DNA of 59,456 bases from Erythrobacter sp. (GTDB taxonomy: Bacteria > Pseudomonadota > Alphaproteobacteria > Sphingomonadales > Sphingomonadaceae): positions 1-59,456 of the forward strand of contig PNKW01000011.1 of the NCBI GenBank assembly GCA_013822695.1. Direction: 5' to 3'. Within the stretch, counting starts at the first letter, position 1. Each line of letters begins with the position of its first letter. This document shows positions 26,910 through 35,805 of this stretch, piece after piece. The notes beneath the pieces were generated by a model. It was not told the DNA's origin. It did not search any database and saw only the letters and a program-made list of their open reading frames with translations. A program made the position numbers and the translations under genes.

Positions 26910-26927
26910 ATGACAATCAAACGACGG
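26910..26927 (-). promoter_or_regulatory. Candidate Pho box upstream of phytase
   Basis: On the minus strand CCGTCGT-TTGA-TTGTCAT resembles two CTGTCAT half-sites with an 11-bp period, matching 5/7 and 6/7 positions. It lies 48 bp before the phytase start. The phosphate-scavenging genes behind it make PhoB control plausible. Confidence 0.45.
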
Positions 26928-27020
26928 TCAGACGACGGGCGATGTGTGCATTTGAACAGCTAGCGCGGCGGCGCGCAAACGCCTAGCCAAAGGCAAAACA
27001 CATCAAGGGAGAGACATGCA

Positions 27021-27815
27021 ATGAAACTCGAACCGGGCATGGCCGTGGTCATCACCGGCGGGGCGAGCGGGCTCGGCAAGGCGAGCGCGCAGGCCTTCGC
27101 CGATGCGGGGCTGAAGGTCGCGATCTTCGACATCAACGACGAAGCAGGCGAGGCTCACGCGGCGGCAATCGGCGGCACCTTCCACCATGTCGACATCATG
27201 GACGAGGCCAGCGTGGAGGCCGGTTTCGCCGCCGCGCGTGCAGCCCACGGGCAGGAGCGCGTGACGCTCCACTGCGCGATGGCCTCGCGGCGCGGCAAGA
27301 CGCTGGGTTGGGACAAGGAAGCAGGGGCGTACAAGCGCCTCTCGACCGAGGACTATGCCTTCGGCGCCGAGGGCATTCTGGTGGCGAGCTACCGCGTCGC
27401 CAGCATCTCGGCGCTGGGAATGGCCAATGCCGATCCGGTCAATGATGACGGGGAGCGCGGGTGTATCATCCTCACCGCCAGCGTCGCCGCGCAGGACGGG
27501 CAGATCGGACAGGTGATCTACGGAAGCTGCAAGGCGGGGGTGAACGGCCTCGTCCTGCCGATGGCGCGCGACCTGATGGATATGGGGATCCGGGTGAATT
27601 CGGTCATGCCGGGGATTTTTGCGACGCCGCTGATGCTCGGCATGAAGGACCGCAATCCGCCGATGTGGGCGCAGCTGAACGCTTCCGTCCCCTTCCCCAA
27701 GCGCCTCGGCGAGCCGGAGGAATTTGCCTCACTCGTGTTGGAGATTGCCCGCAACAGCTACATCAACGGGCATCAGTTCCGGCTGGACGGAGCGATCCGG
27801 ATGCCGCCGAAGTAG
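27021..27815 (+). CDS. SDR family NAD(P)-dependent oxidoreductase
   Basis: A 264-residue short-chain dehydrogenase. It has the cofactor loop VVITGGASGLGKASAQAFADAG (TGxxxGxG), D in IFDINDEAG favouring NAD, and the active-site YGSCKAGV (Y-x3-K) with an upstream Ser in ILTASVAAQDG. The nearest type by eye is 3-hydroxyacyl-CoA dehydrogenase type 2, but the substrate is not assignable. GGGAGAG lies upstream of the ATG at 27021. It is divergent from the phytase operon. Confidence 0.9.
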   Translation: MKLEPGMAVVITGGASGLGKASAQAFADAGLKVAIFDINDEAGEAHAAAIGGTFHHVDIMDEASVEAGFAAARAAHGQERVTLHCAMASRRGKTLGWDKEAGAYKRLSTEDYAFGAEGILVASYRVASISALGMANADPVNDDGERGCIILTASVAAQDGQIGQVIYGSCKAGVNGLVLPMARDLMDMGIRVNSVMPGIFATPLMLGMKDRNPPMWAQLNASVPFPKRLGEPEEFASLVLEIARNSYINGHQFRLDGAIRMPPK

Positions 27816-27980
27816 TTCGTACAAATCAGTTGCAGAAAATCGAACAACTTTTCGAACCTGAATTACCTTTTCTTAAAAGATGTTTTAAGGTACTTTTCAA
27901 ACCAGCTAATCGAGTCGCAGTCTATTAGCAGTCTCTCCTGGGATCAGAGGCAATTCGTCTGCTGCGCAGGAGGATGTTTT

Positions 27981-28454
27981 ATGGCAATTTCGTTACGAGT
28001 AGTCGGCATATTTTACCGCAACACAGTCGACTTGGGTGTTGGCTCGATGTCGGTGAGAGACCTTGTCGATGCTTCGGTTTCAGACCCGGGTGCTGGCGTT
28101 GCCTTTTCCTATTCCAACACCATCATCAACGGCATCAATTCGCCGAGCTATTTCAGCGCGACTTATCAAAACAGCTTTGTGAGCTCGCTAAGTGGCCTGA
28201 CCTACGATCCCGGCACCTACGAATTGCAGGAAGTCTTGACCACCCGTCCAAGCTACACGGTTTGGCAATACTACATTATGGACGCAGAAGGCCGGTTCGT
28301 GAACAACGGCGCCGGGCTTGTTCCCTATGATCAGGCCACGGTGCTCGACGGACAGTCGGTCGTCTGGCGCCTGCTTACGATCCTCGCCCAACCGTCGGTT
28401 CAGGCTCCGCGCTTTGCGCCGACCGAACAGAAGGCCAAGGCCCTCTCAATGTAA
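27981..28454 (+). CDS. Orphan protein, no recognised family
   Basis: A 157-residue soluble protein with no signal peptide, rich in Ser, Tyr and Asn (AFSYSNTIINGINSPSYFSATYQNSF). Strand-like segments suggest a beta-sandwich: TYELQEVLTTRPSYTVWQYYIMD and SVVWRLLTIL. AGGAGG seven bases upstream gives firm support for ATG 27981 over the out-of-frame ATG at 27974. The 165 bp before it are much AT-richer than the surroundings and the gene's own GC is lower, a sign of recent acquisition. I do not recognise the family. Confidence 0.65.
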   Translation: MAISLRVVGIFYRNTVDLGVGSMSVRDLVDASVSDPGAGVAFSYSNTIINGINSPSYFSATYQNSFVSSLSGLTYDPGTYELQEVLTTRPSYTVWQYYIMDAEGRFVNNGAGLVPYDQATVLDGQSVVWRLLTILAQPSVQAPRFAPTEQKAKALSM

Positions 28455-28521
28455 GAGTGGCCGCCGTCATCTGGATAGGCCTATGCTCGGATATTCTCAT
28501 GCATTCGAGCGAGACTGGCAG

Positions 28522-29595
28522 ATGACGGCACCCACCAACGAATACCCCACCAAGGCCTATGGCGCGACCGCCCCTGATAGCGGCGTCGGGCCGATGGAGA
28601 TCACCCGCCGGGGCCTCAGGCATGACGACGTGCTGATCGAGATCAGCCACTGCGGCATCTGCCATTCGGACTTGCATTCGGCGCGCAACGACTGGGGCTT
28701 CACCACCTATCCGATCGTCCCGGGCCACGAGATCGTCGGCACGGTCAGCGCGATTGGCGAGAGCGTCACCCGCCACAAGGTCGGCGACCGGGTGGCGATT
28801 GGCTGCATGGTCGATAGCTGTCTCGAATGCGCGCATTGCGAGGCCGATCTCGAACAATACTGCCTCGATGGCGGTAACACCGGCACCTACAACGGCAAGG
28901 ACCGGCGCGATGGTTCGCTGACCTTCGGCGGCTATTCCGAGCGGATCGTGTGCCGCGAGGAATTTGTGCTGAAAGTCCCCGAGGGCATGCCGATGGCCGA
29001 GGCCGCGCCGCTGCTCTGCGCAGGGATCACCTCCTACTCGCCGTTGCGGACATGGAAGGTCGGGCCGGGCAGCAAGGTCGCGGTCGCCGGGCTCGGCGGG
29101 CTCGGGCACATGGGGGTGAAGCTCGCCGCGGCGATGGGGGCCGAGGTGACCGTGCTCAGCCGCTCGGAAAGCAAGCGCGCCGATGCGGAGAAGCTGGGCG
29201 CCAACGCCTTCCTCAACACCGAGGACAAAGCCGCGATGAAGGCCAAGCGCGGCTATTTCGACATGGTGCTCAACACCATCCCGGTGCGCCACGACGTGGT
29301 GCCCTATCTCCACCTGCTGCGGATCGACGGGGTGCAGGTGCTGGTCGGGCTGATCGGGCAAATGCCGGAAATCCACACCGGCGTGCTGCTGGGTCGCAAG
29401 GTGCTGACCGGCAGCGGCATCGGGGGCCTCGCCGAGACGCAGGAGATGCTCGATTTCTGCGCCGCCCATGGCATCCTCCCCGATATCGAGGTGATCGCCA
29501 TGCAAGACATCCAGACCGCCTATGACCGGATGGAGGCGAGCGACATCAAGTACCGCTTCGTGATCGACATGGAGAGCCTGCGCGAGCCCGCCTGA
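28522..29595 (+). CDS. Zinc-dependent alcohol dehydrogenase (YahK/CAD type)
   Basis: A 357-residue NAD(P)-dependent aldehyde reductase/alcohol dehydrogenase. Catalytic zinc ligands appear in SHCGICHSDLH and PGHEIVG. The structural zinc site is C-x2-C-x2-C-x7-C in DSCLECAHCEADLEQYC. The Rossmann motif is VAGLGGLGHMGVKLA, with SRSESKRADAEKLGA suggesting NADPH use. The best fit is the YahK/cinnamyl-alcohol-dehydrogenase-like group. ATG 28522 was chosen; an in-frame ATG 13 codons upstream is also possible. Confidence 0.93.
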   Translation: MTAPTNEYPTKAYGATAPDSGVGPMEITRRGLRHDDVLIEISHCGICHSDLHSARNDWGFTTYPIVPGHEIVGTVSAIGESVTRHKVGDRVAIGCMVDSCLECAHCEADLEQYCLDGGNTGTYNGKDRRDGSLTFGGYSERIVCREEFVLKVPEGMPMAEAAPLLCAGITSYSPLRTWKVGPGSKVAVAGLGGLGHMGVKLAAAMGAEVTVLSRSESKRADAEKLGANAFLNTEDKAAMKAKRGYFDMVLNTIPVRHDVVPYLHLLRIDGVQVLVGLIGQMPEIHTGVLLGRKVLTGSGIGGLAETQEMLDFCAAHGILPDIEVIAMQDIQTAYDRMEASDIKYRFVIDMESLREPA

Positions 29596-29615
29596 CGCGC
29601 GGGTTTGCAAGAAGT

Positions 29616-29650
29616 GGGGGCGGTGGTCGCTTGACGTATCGACCGCCCCC
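29616..29650. terminator. Hairpin downstream of the alcohol dehydrogenase
   Basis: GGGGGCGGT and ACCGCCCCC form a perfect nine-bp stem around a 17-base loop, 20 bp after the stop codon. No T-tract follows, so termination would need a factor. Confidence 0.4.
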
Positions 29651-29858
29651 GGGCGGGGCCGCTAAGGCATGGCCGCAAACTGTGGCAGGAAAGTCACGCA
29701 ATAACCTAATATGAAACCGCCCCGCGATATAACCTTTGTGCGCAAGTGCAGCATGGAGGAATATGTCAGCGGCGTGACGGGAACCCGATTCTTCGGATAA
29801 AAACGTCCTGCACGCCGCGCAGGTGGAACGATCCAAACCTCTCTATGGAGCGTTCCTT

Positions 29859-30806
29859 ATGTCCATTCGTTTCGCATCGGCCGCCTCGGCTGTCGCACTC
29901 GCTGCATGCTTTGCCACCCCCGCTTTCGCTGGCGAGGCAGCTGCTGCAACCACCGGCCCGGCCGCTGACACCGAAACCGAAATTACTGTCTCTGAAACCG
30001 CTGCCCTGATCCCCGCGATCGCCCCGATCACACTCGCGGACGCGATGGGCCAGGAAGAAGACACCCCGGCCATCACCATCTCGGGCTCGGCGACCCTCGC
30101 CTCGGACTACCGCTTCCGCGGCGTCTCGCAGTCGGATGAAGGCATCGCGGTCCAGGGCGGCTTCACGATCAGCCACGAAAGCGGCGCCTACATCGGCACC
30201 TGGGGTTCGAACCTCGCCGGCTGGGGCACCTTCGGCGGCTCGAACACCGAGCTCGACATCTATGCCGGCTACAAGCTGCCGGTCGGTGAAGGCACGCTCG
30301 ATCTGGGCGGCACCTGGTTCATGTATCCGAGCGGCGCGGACACCACCGACTTCGTCGAATTCTACGCCAAGCTCGGCGGCGCGGTCGGCCCGGTCTCGCT
30401 GACCGCCACGGTCGCCTATGCACCGCAGCAGGAAGCGCTCGGCAATGCCTTCCCGGTGGGCGCTCCGGCCGATCCGGGCGACAAGGAGGACAACCTCTAC
30501 CTCGCCGCTGATGCCGCCTACGGCATCGCCGATACCCCGGTCACGCTGAAGGCCCACCTCGGCTATTCGGACGGTAACCCCGGTCTTGGCCCCAACGGCA
30601 CCAGCGTCGCGCCGACCGGCACCTACTTCGACTGGCTGCTGGGCATCGACGTGGTGCCGATCTCGGGCCTGACGCTCTCGGTCGCCTATGTCGACACCGA
30701 CATCGCCGAGGCCGAAGCCGCGCTGATCCGCCCGAACTTCGCCACGCTCGACGGCGATTCGATCTCGGATGCGACCGTGGTATTCTCGATCACCGCCTCG
30801 TTCTGA
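29859..30806 (+). CDS. TorF family putative porin
   Basis: A 315-residue outer-membrane protein with signal peptide ending AFAGEA. SGSATLASDYRFRGVSQSDEGIAVQGGFTISHESGAYIGTWGSN is the TIGR02001/TorF N-terminal signature. Beta-strand repeats follow, including ELDIYAGYKLPVGEGTLDLGG, and the chain ends in Phe (VFSITASF), the outer-membrane assembly signal. ATG 29859 has GGAG eight bases upstream. A strong terminator follows. It is monocistronic, with a 263-bp upstream region that probably holds its promoter. Confidence 0.88.
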   Translation: MSIRFASAASAVALAACFATPAFAGEAAAATTGPAADTETEITVSETAALIPAIAPITLADAMGQEEDTPAITISGSATLASDYRFRGVSQSDEGIAVQGGFTISHESGAYIGTWGSNLAGWGTFGGSNTELDIYAGYKLPVGEGTLDLGGTWFMYPSGADTTDFVEFYAKLGGAVGPVSLTATVAYAPQQEALGNAFPVGAPADPGDKEDNLYLAADAAYGIADTPVTLKAHLGYSDGNPGLGPNGTSVAPTGTYFDWLLGIDVVPISGLTLSVAYVDTDIAEAEAALIRPNFATLDGDSISDATVVFSITASF

Positions 30807-30823
30807 TCCGGCGCTGACACAGG

Positions 30824-30865
30824 CAAGGGGTGCTTCGCCAAGCGGCGGAGCGCCCCTTGTCTTTT
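30824..30865 (+). terminator. Rho-independent terminator of the porin gene
   Basis: CAAGGGGTGCTTCGCC, loop AAGC, GGCGGAGCGCCCCTTG, then TCTTTT. A 16-bp stem with two G-U pairs and a U-tract gives a textbook terminator 18 bp after the stop codon. Confidence 0.9.
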
Positions 30866-30905
30866 GCAATGTTGCGCAAATTGGCCGCGCATTGCCGAGG
30901 CGGAA

Positions 30906-30925
30906 TTGACTACAAATGTAGTCAA
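30906..30925. promoter_or_regulatory. BlaI/CopY-like palindromic operator
   Basis: TTGACTACAAATGTAGTCAA is a perfect 20-bp palindrome with a TACA-N2-TGTA core, the operator type recognised by BlaI/MecI/CopY repressors. Its TTGACT can serve as a -35 box, with ATACGT 17 bp further as -10, so a bound repressor would block the promoter of the gene at 30967. Confidence 0.65.
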
Positions 30926-30966
30926 CGAATACGTCCGTGGTCGTAACGACTGGAGGGCCGTAATTC

Positions 30967-32055
30967 GTGGGCAAATACAAGATCTCCGCTATCGCCGCTG
31001 CTTTGTTGTCCTGCGGCTGGGCCGCCCCCGGCGCGGCCAGCGACACGCCGCTGTGCGCTGAGGCGACGCGGCTGGTCAGCGATCTCGTCTGCGTGGAAAG
31101 TGCGCACGGGGTCGCCTTGGCAGGAACCCGCGAACGTGCCGAAAGGTTGCTTGCGCTTGCCGAGGACGGCGCGGCTCGCTTCATCACCTATTTCGGCCGC
31201 GAGCCGCTGCGCTACGCGGTGGTCGAGGGGCGCGATGCCATCACCCCGCGTGAGACCATCGATGCGCTGCGCAAGGCGGGGTTTCCGGTGATCCTGCCGT
31301 GGCTGTCAGAAAGCGTGTTCCGCCAGCAAACCGAACTGTCGCTGCGCCGCGCGATCAGCGCGCAGATGGCGGGCCAGCCGCAAGAACTGATCGACGCTGC
31401 CGTCGCGACCGCTCTGGCAAGGCAGACCGATCCCGCGCGCCGCGAGCGGATCGAATTGGCGGCGGTTTCGCATGAGCTTGGCCATGACTGGTTCCGGGTC
31501 GGCTACTGGGGCGGCGGCGCGCTCAACGAAGACAAGCACTACGGCGGCCCGAGCCCCGATTGGCTCGACGAGATGTCGGCCGTGCTGATGGAAGCGCCGT
31601 CCAGCTTCGAAGACCGGGTGACGCAATTCCGCCAGCGCTTCGACGCCTACCGCGCCGATCCCGCCAAGGCCGACGAGAACACCCGCCTCCTGATCGACCT
31701 CCCCACCTTCTTCACCGAAGTCCACCCCGCCTCGGCACAGGTGCGCCTGCTCAACGAACAGCGTACCGCCGAGGAGAAAAAGAGCGCCGTGCGGATACTC
31801 ACGGGCGAGGAAGCCCGCAAGATTGCCGAGGGCGGCGCGCGGTTCTACCTCCAGTCGGCGGTCGTGTCGCAATATCTGATCGAGCGGACGGGCGACCAGC
31901 AGGTCTTTGGTCGCATCGCGAATGCCTTCGTGCGCGGCGAGACGATCGAGCAATGGCTTGCGAATGCCGAGCCAAAGGGCACGCTGCCGCGTGATTTGAC
32001 CGCGATGCAGTCGGATTGGCTCGCGTGGCTCGAGGCACGCTTCCCCAAGGGCTGA
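30967..32055 (+). CDS. Secreted HExxH metallopeptidase-like protein
   Basis: A 362-residue protein beginning with GTG; GGAGG lies about ten bases upstream. A signal peptide (ISAIAAALLSCGWAAPGAAS) is followed by a mainly helical chain. AAVSHELGHDWF gives H169-E170-x2-H173, a zinc-binding HExxH, and WLDEMSAV offers E212 as the third ligand in gluzincin style. This indicates a zinc peptidase, though I cannot name the family. Two cysteines (C30, C42) may pair in the periplasm. It lies behind the BlaI-like palindrome and is followed 103 bp later by the acylase gene. Confidence 0.65.
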   Translation: MGKYKISAIAAALLSCGWAAPGAASDTPLCAEATRLVSDLVCVESAHGVALAGTRERAERLLALAEDGAARFITYFGREPLRYAVVEGRDAITPRETIDALRKAGFPVILPWLSESVFRQQTELSLRRAISAQMAGQPQELIDAAVATALARQTDPARRERIELAAVSHELGHDWFRVGYWGGGALNEDKHYGGPSPDWLDEMSAVLMEAPSSFEDRVTQFRQRFDAYRADPAKADENTRLLIDLPTFFTEVHPASAQVRLLNEQRTAEEKKSAVRILTGEEARKIAEGGARFYLQSAVVSQYLIERTGDQQVFGRIANAFVRGETIEQWLANAEPKGTLPRDLTAMQSDWLAWLEARFPKG

Positions 32056-32158
32056 TCCGATTGCGCTCTGACACAAACGGCAGGGCGCCCTTTCCTTTTG
32101 GGTGGCGCCCCGATAGGTCTCTTGCCGAAACCGGAAAACGGGTGACGGGAGAGAGACG

Positions 32159-34441
32159 ATGACAGGGAACCTGTTGTGGGCGACCATCGGCGCCGCCGTG
32201 CTGATGACGGCTCCGGCGAGCGAGGCTCTGGCGGGCAAGCGCTATGAGGCGACCATCACCCGCACCACCTATGGCATCCCCCATATCGAGGCGCGCGACT
32301 GGCGCGGCGTCGGCTACGGCGTGGCCTATGCCTATGCCGAGGACAACCTGTGCCTGCTGGCCGAGGAATTCGCCACGGTCGCGGGCGAACGCTCGCGCTT
32401 CTGGGGCCCCGAGGCCAAGGCGGTGCTCGGCTTCGAGGAGGTCGACAACCTCTCGTCGGACGTGTTCTTCCGCGCGGTGATCGACCTGCCCGCCCTGCGA
32501 AAGGGCGCCAAGACGCTGAGCCCGCGTGTGCAGGATCTGCTGGCGGGCTATGTCGCGGGCTACAACCGCTTCCTCAAGGATGCCGGCACGCAAGGCATCC
32601 CCGCCGAATGCCGCGGCAAGCCATGGGTGCGCCCGATCACCGCCGATGACATGCTGCGGATGAACGAGAAGCAGATGCTGCTGGCAAGCTCGCTGAACCT
32701 CGCCCCTGCGATCGCCAACGCTGCCCCTCCGGGCAGCCCTGCCCCCAAGGTCGCGATCAATATGCCCGATCCCAAAGAACTCGGCATCGGCAGCAATGGC
32801 TGGGCTTTCGGCAGCGAGGTCACCGCCGATGGCCGCGGCATGGTGATCGGCAATCCGCACTTCCCGTGGAAGGGCCCTGCGCGCTTCTGGCAGATGCATG
32901 TGAAGGGCCCGGGCGGCTACGAGGTGATGGGCGTCGGCCTTGCGGGCACCCCGATGCCGACGCTGGGCTTCAACAAGGATGTCGCCTGGACCCACACCGT
33001 GACCGAGGCGCGGCACTTCACGCTCTACCAACTGGCGCTCGATCCGGCCGATCCGACCCGCTACCTGGTCGACGGCAAGAGCGAGGCGATGACCCCGCAG
33101 ACCGTCACCGTGCCGATGCCCGATGGCCAGACTGCCGTCACCCGCACGCTCTACAGCACCCGCTGGGGCCCGGTCTTCGTGGTCCCCGCGCGCGGGATCA
33201 CCTGGAGCGCGCAATCGGCCTTCGCGCTCAAGGACGCCAATCGCGGCAACCAGCGCGGGATCGAGACCTGGCTGCGCATCGGCGAGGCGCGCAATGTCTT
33301 CGATATCAAGGAGGCCGTGACCCAAACGCTCGGCATTCCGTGGGTCAACACGATCGCCGCCGACCGCGATGGCGGCGCACTCCACGCCGATGTCACCGCC
33401 GTGCCGAACGTGTCGGCGGCCAAGGCCAAGGCCTGCGCCACCCCGATTTCGGGCCTGTTCGCCGAATTCGCGATCCTGCTCGACGGGTCGAAGGCGGGCT
33501 GCGACTGGGATGTGGCCGTAGGCACGCCTGAGCCGGGGCTGATGCCCGCCCTCGACCAGGCGGTCACCTTCACGAACACCTACCTCACCAACAGCAACGA
33601 CAGCTACTGGATCAGCAACCCGGCGATGCCCCATCGCCAGCTTTCGCCGATCCTCGGCAAGTATGCGACCGCGCGGAGCTTGCGCACCCGCTCCAACTTC
33701 ATCGAGACCGCCGCGCTGATCGCGGGCGGCAAGATCGACCATGCGCGCGCGCAGGCCCATGCCTTTGCCAACAAGAGCCTGGCGGCGGAGATGACGCTCG
33801 ACGAGATCAAGGTGCTGTGCATCACCACACAGGGCCTTGCCGCTGCGGTCGAACGCGGTTGCGCGGCGCTCGCCGATTGGGACCGCCGCTTCGAGGCGAC
33901 CAGCCGCGGCGCTGCGCTGTTCCGCGCCTTCTGGCCCAAGGCCGCGCGTCTGCCCGGCCTGTGGCAAGTACCCTTCGATCCGGCCGACCCGGTGAACACC
34001 CCCCGCGCGCTGGCAATCGACGGTCCCAAGGGCGAGAAGCTCGTGGCCGCGCTCGCCGAGGCCGTGGCCGAACTCGACACCGCCGGCATCGCGCTCGACG
34101 CACCGTGGGGCGAGGTGCAGCGGGTGATGGCGGCGGACAGCGCGATCCCGATCCACGGCGGCCCCGGCACGCTCGGCATCCTCAACATGCAGGAATCGCT
34201 TCCCGTCCCCGGCGGCCTCACCCCGCGCCACGGGACGAGCTATATCCAGATCGTCGGTTTCGACGACAAGGGCCCGGTGGCCGATGCAATCCTGAGCTAC
34301 AGCCAGTCGACCAACCCTGCCAGCCCCCACGCCTATGACCAGACGCGCGCCTATGCCGAGAAGCAGTGGCACCGCCTCCCGTTCTCGGCCAAGGCGATTG
34401 CCGCCGAGACCATCGGCAAGCCGAAGAATATCGCGGAGTAG
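32159..34441 (+). CDS. Penicillin acylase family protein (Ntn hydrolase, PvdQ/AHL acylase-like)
   Basis: A 760-residue periplasmic amidase precursor. A signal peptide ends near SEALAG. The alpha-chain part has TTYGIPHIEARDWRGVGYGVAYAYAEDN. GIGSNGWAFGS places the N-terminal nucleophile Ser at about residue 212, where autoproteolysis would release the beta chain. NPHFPWKGPARFWQMH and GTPMPTLGFNKDVAWTHTV are strong PvdQ/AHL-acylase blocks, and NSNDSYW lies in the beta chain. Likely substrates are N-acyl compounds such as acyl-homoserine lactones or acylated peptides. GGGAGAG lies before ATG 32159. Confidence 0.9.
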   Translation: MTGNLLWATIGAAVLMTAPASEALAGKRYEATITRTTYGIPHIEARDWRGVGYGVAYAYAEDNLCLLAEEFATVAGERSRFWGPEAKAVLGFEEVDNLSSDVFFRAVIDLPALRKGAKTLSPRVQDLLAGYVAGYNRFLKDAGTQGIPAECRGKPWVRPITADDMLRMNEKQMLLASSLNLAPAIANAAPPGSPAPKVAINMPDPKELGIGSNGWAFGSEVTADGRGMVIGNPHFPWKGPARFWQMHVKGPGGYEVMGVGLAGTPMPTLGFNKDVAWTHTVTEARHFTLYQLALDPADPTRYLVDGKSEAMTPQTVTVPMPDGQTAVTRTLYSTRWGPVFVVPARGITWSAQSAFALKDANRGNQRGIETWLRIGEARNVFDIKEAVTQTLGIPWVNTIAADRDGGALHADVTAVPNVSAAKAKACATPISGLFAEFAILLDGSKAGCDWDVAVGTPEPGLMPALDQAVTFTNTYLTNSNDSYWISNPAMPHRQLSPILGKYATARSLRTRSNFIETAALIAGGKIDHARAQAHAFANKSLAAEMTLDEIKVLCITTQGLAAAVERGCAALADWDRRFEATSRGAALFRAFWPKAARLPGLWQVPFDPADPVNTPRALAIDGPKGEKLVAALAEAVAELDTAGIALDAPWGEVQRVMAADSAIPIHGGPGTLGILNMQESLPVPGGLTPRHGTSYIQIVGFDDKGPVADAILSYSQSTNPASPHAYDQTRAYAEKQWHRLPFSAKAIAAETIGKPKNIAE

Positions 34442-34761
34442 CCGGGCGCACCGCCCATGGCATAGTCAATTATACCACCCGGCACGCCAGCAGCGATTTC
34501 ATCGGTGAGGCCGAGAGCCTGTTTCAGTAGGGTGGAAGCGCCTGCAGGTCGCCGCTGGACGCCCGCCCCCCCTTCCCGCGTTACGACCTGCCGGGCAACC
34601 CAGTGCGCGAAAGCTTCAAGCCCGCCCCTTCGGGGTCGCGTCAGGAAACGCGCTGGCTGCGTCGCGGCACTTGCCGGGGCAACCAGCCCCGGCTGCGCGC
34701 CACACCTGTCCAGCGCGCTTCCTGACGCGATCAGGGTGATCCAGATTGGTCGGAAAGTGCT
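34442..34761. repeat. Dispersed repeat copy, no gene
   Basis: In this 320-bp gap, 34513-34547 match the ends of the 49.7-kb element (GAGCCTGTTTCAGTAGGG then TGGAAGCGCCTGCAG). Bases 34636-34730 form a hairpin bounded by TCGCGTCAGGAA and TTCCTGACGCGA, as does the interior of the 49.7-kb copy. The right boundary near 34760 (GTGCTCTA) is degenerate. No gene was seen. Confidence 0.75.
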
Positions 34762-35091
34762 CTAAAGGCGGGCTTTGCGCGCGGCGTAGCGTGCATCGCG
34801 TGCCGCTTTCAGCTCGGCTTCGGACTTCTTGGTCGGCTCGGCCTTGAGCCGCTCGGCCTTGGCCGCCGCCCGCTTCTCGTCAGCCAGGCGCTGCTTTTCC
34901 TCCCGCGCCTGACGCGCGGCGGTCGCCTTGGCCGTGGCACGCGCCTCGCGCTCGGCGCGGCGCGCCGCAGCCTCGGCAAGGTCGGTCGCATCCGGACGCG
35001 GTGCGGCCTTCAGGGCTGCCAGCGCCTTCTGCTTGGCCTTCATCGAGGCCGCGGCCCGGTCCTGAAAGCTGGGGGCATTATATCCATTCAT
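34762..35091 (-). CDS. DUF6481 family protein
   Basis: A 109-residue, highly charged protein rich in Ala, Lys, Arg and Glu. MNGYNAPSFQDRAAASMKAKQKAL is the DUF6481 N-terminal pattern seen in Sphingomonadales. The rest (residues 35-109) should form a long helix or coiled coil, for example RQAREEKQRLADEKRAAAKAE. No membrane or signal segment. Function is unknown; the basic helical composition suggests nucleic-acid or cell-envelope interaction (inference). A frame extending to 35250 was rejected as it overlaps the neighbouring small gene. Confidence 0.82.
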   Translation of the reverse strand: MNGYNAPSFQDRAAASMKAKQKALAALKAAPRPDATDLAEAAARRAEREARATAKATAARQAREEKQRLADEKRAAAKAERLKAEPTKKSEAELKAARDARYAARKARL

Positions 35092-35149
35092 CGTGAATTC
35101 TCCTGCCGGGCGGCGCGGCGGCGCAGCGCGGGTTTGACAGTCAGTTGCT

Positions 35150-35356
35150 CTACGGCGCGCTCGGGGCGGGGGTGAGGAGGTGCGCCACACCCCATGCGCA
35201 GGCCGCCGCAGCGCCCAGTTCGCGCTGGAATGCGCTGATCCGGCCGGCAATGCGCGAGGCCTTGGCGAGTTGCTGCTGGCGCTGGTCGGCCGATCCGGCG
35301 CTGCTCGCCTGCATCAGCGCGGATTGGTGCGCGGCGTATTCGTGGTTGATGTCCAT
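35150..35356 (-). CDS. Small helical protein, unknown
   Basis: A 68-residue product starting MDINHEYAAHQSALMQASS, with AGGGAG eight bases upstream of the ATG. It is probably two helices (DQRQQQLAKASRIAGRISAFQREL) followed by a short hydrophobic AAAACAWGVAHLL segment. No recognised family. It lies 58 bp upstream of the DUF6481 gene on the same strand and may be co-transcribed. The good ribosome site and clean spacing support a real gene. Confidence 0.6.
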   Translation of the reverse strand: MDINHEYAAHQSALMQASSAGSADQRQQQLAKASRIAGRISAFQRELGAAAACAWGVAHLLTPAPSAP

Positions 35357-35409
35357 GTCCGGACTCCCTTGTCGGGGACAAAGTCCCGCGTGTTCGGTCT
35401 TGCGCTGCG

Positions 35410-35562
35410 TCAATCGACCATCGCCGCGACCATGAAGCGCAGATCGCTGGCGGTCAGGAAGGCGTAGGGTTGTTGCGGCGTATAGTGGCGGCGGGCCTGC
35501 GGCAAGGCAGTGCGGATCGCCTTGGCGCGGTCGAAGAATGCGCCGGTCGTAATGAAATTCAT
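35410..35562 (-). CDS. Possible small ORF
   Basis: A 50-residue frame from ATG 35562 reads MNFITTGAFFDRAKAIRTAL then a Tyr/Pro-rich segment (RRHYTPQQPYAFL) and ends AAMVD. Composition looks protein-like, and the frame remains open upstream to 35772 through AT-richer sequence. No clear Shine-Dalgarno and no recognised family, so this is tentative. Confidence 0.3.
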   Translation of the reverse strand: MNFITTGAFFDRAKAIRTALPQARRHYTPQQPYAFLTASDLRFMVAAMVD

Positions 35563-35805
35563 GAAGTCTTTCGCAAATAAGATGAGTGCGCAGCCGGGCC
35601 AATCCCGGTGCGAGGCCATGCTGCGTGAAAAGGAAAATGTGGCTGCGGATCGCGGTTTCTTCGCTGCTCGGGTCAAATCGCCGAGCGCAAGAACGCCGAA
35701 GGGGCGCCGATCAAATTCCGTCGCAAGCGACGTGAAGCAATGTTCAGTTAGGCCATTATTCAAAAATTTCAAGTTAATTCGCCCCCCACATGTCGGAGGG
35801 TTGCC

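Noticed and set aside
35563..35772. Longer frame (from TTG 35772) extending the small ORF at 35410
   Set aside because: It begins with TTG in an AT-rich stretch with no ribosome site and shows no family features.
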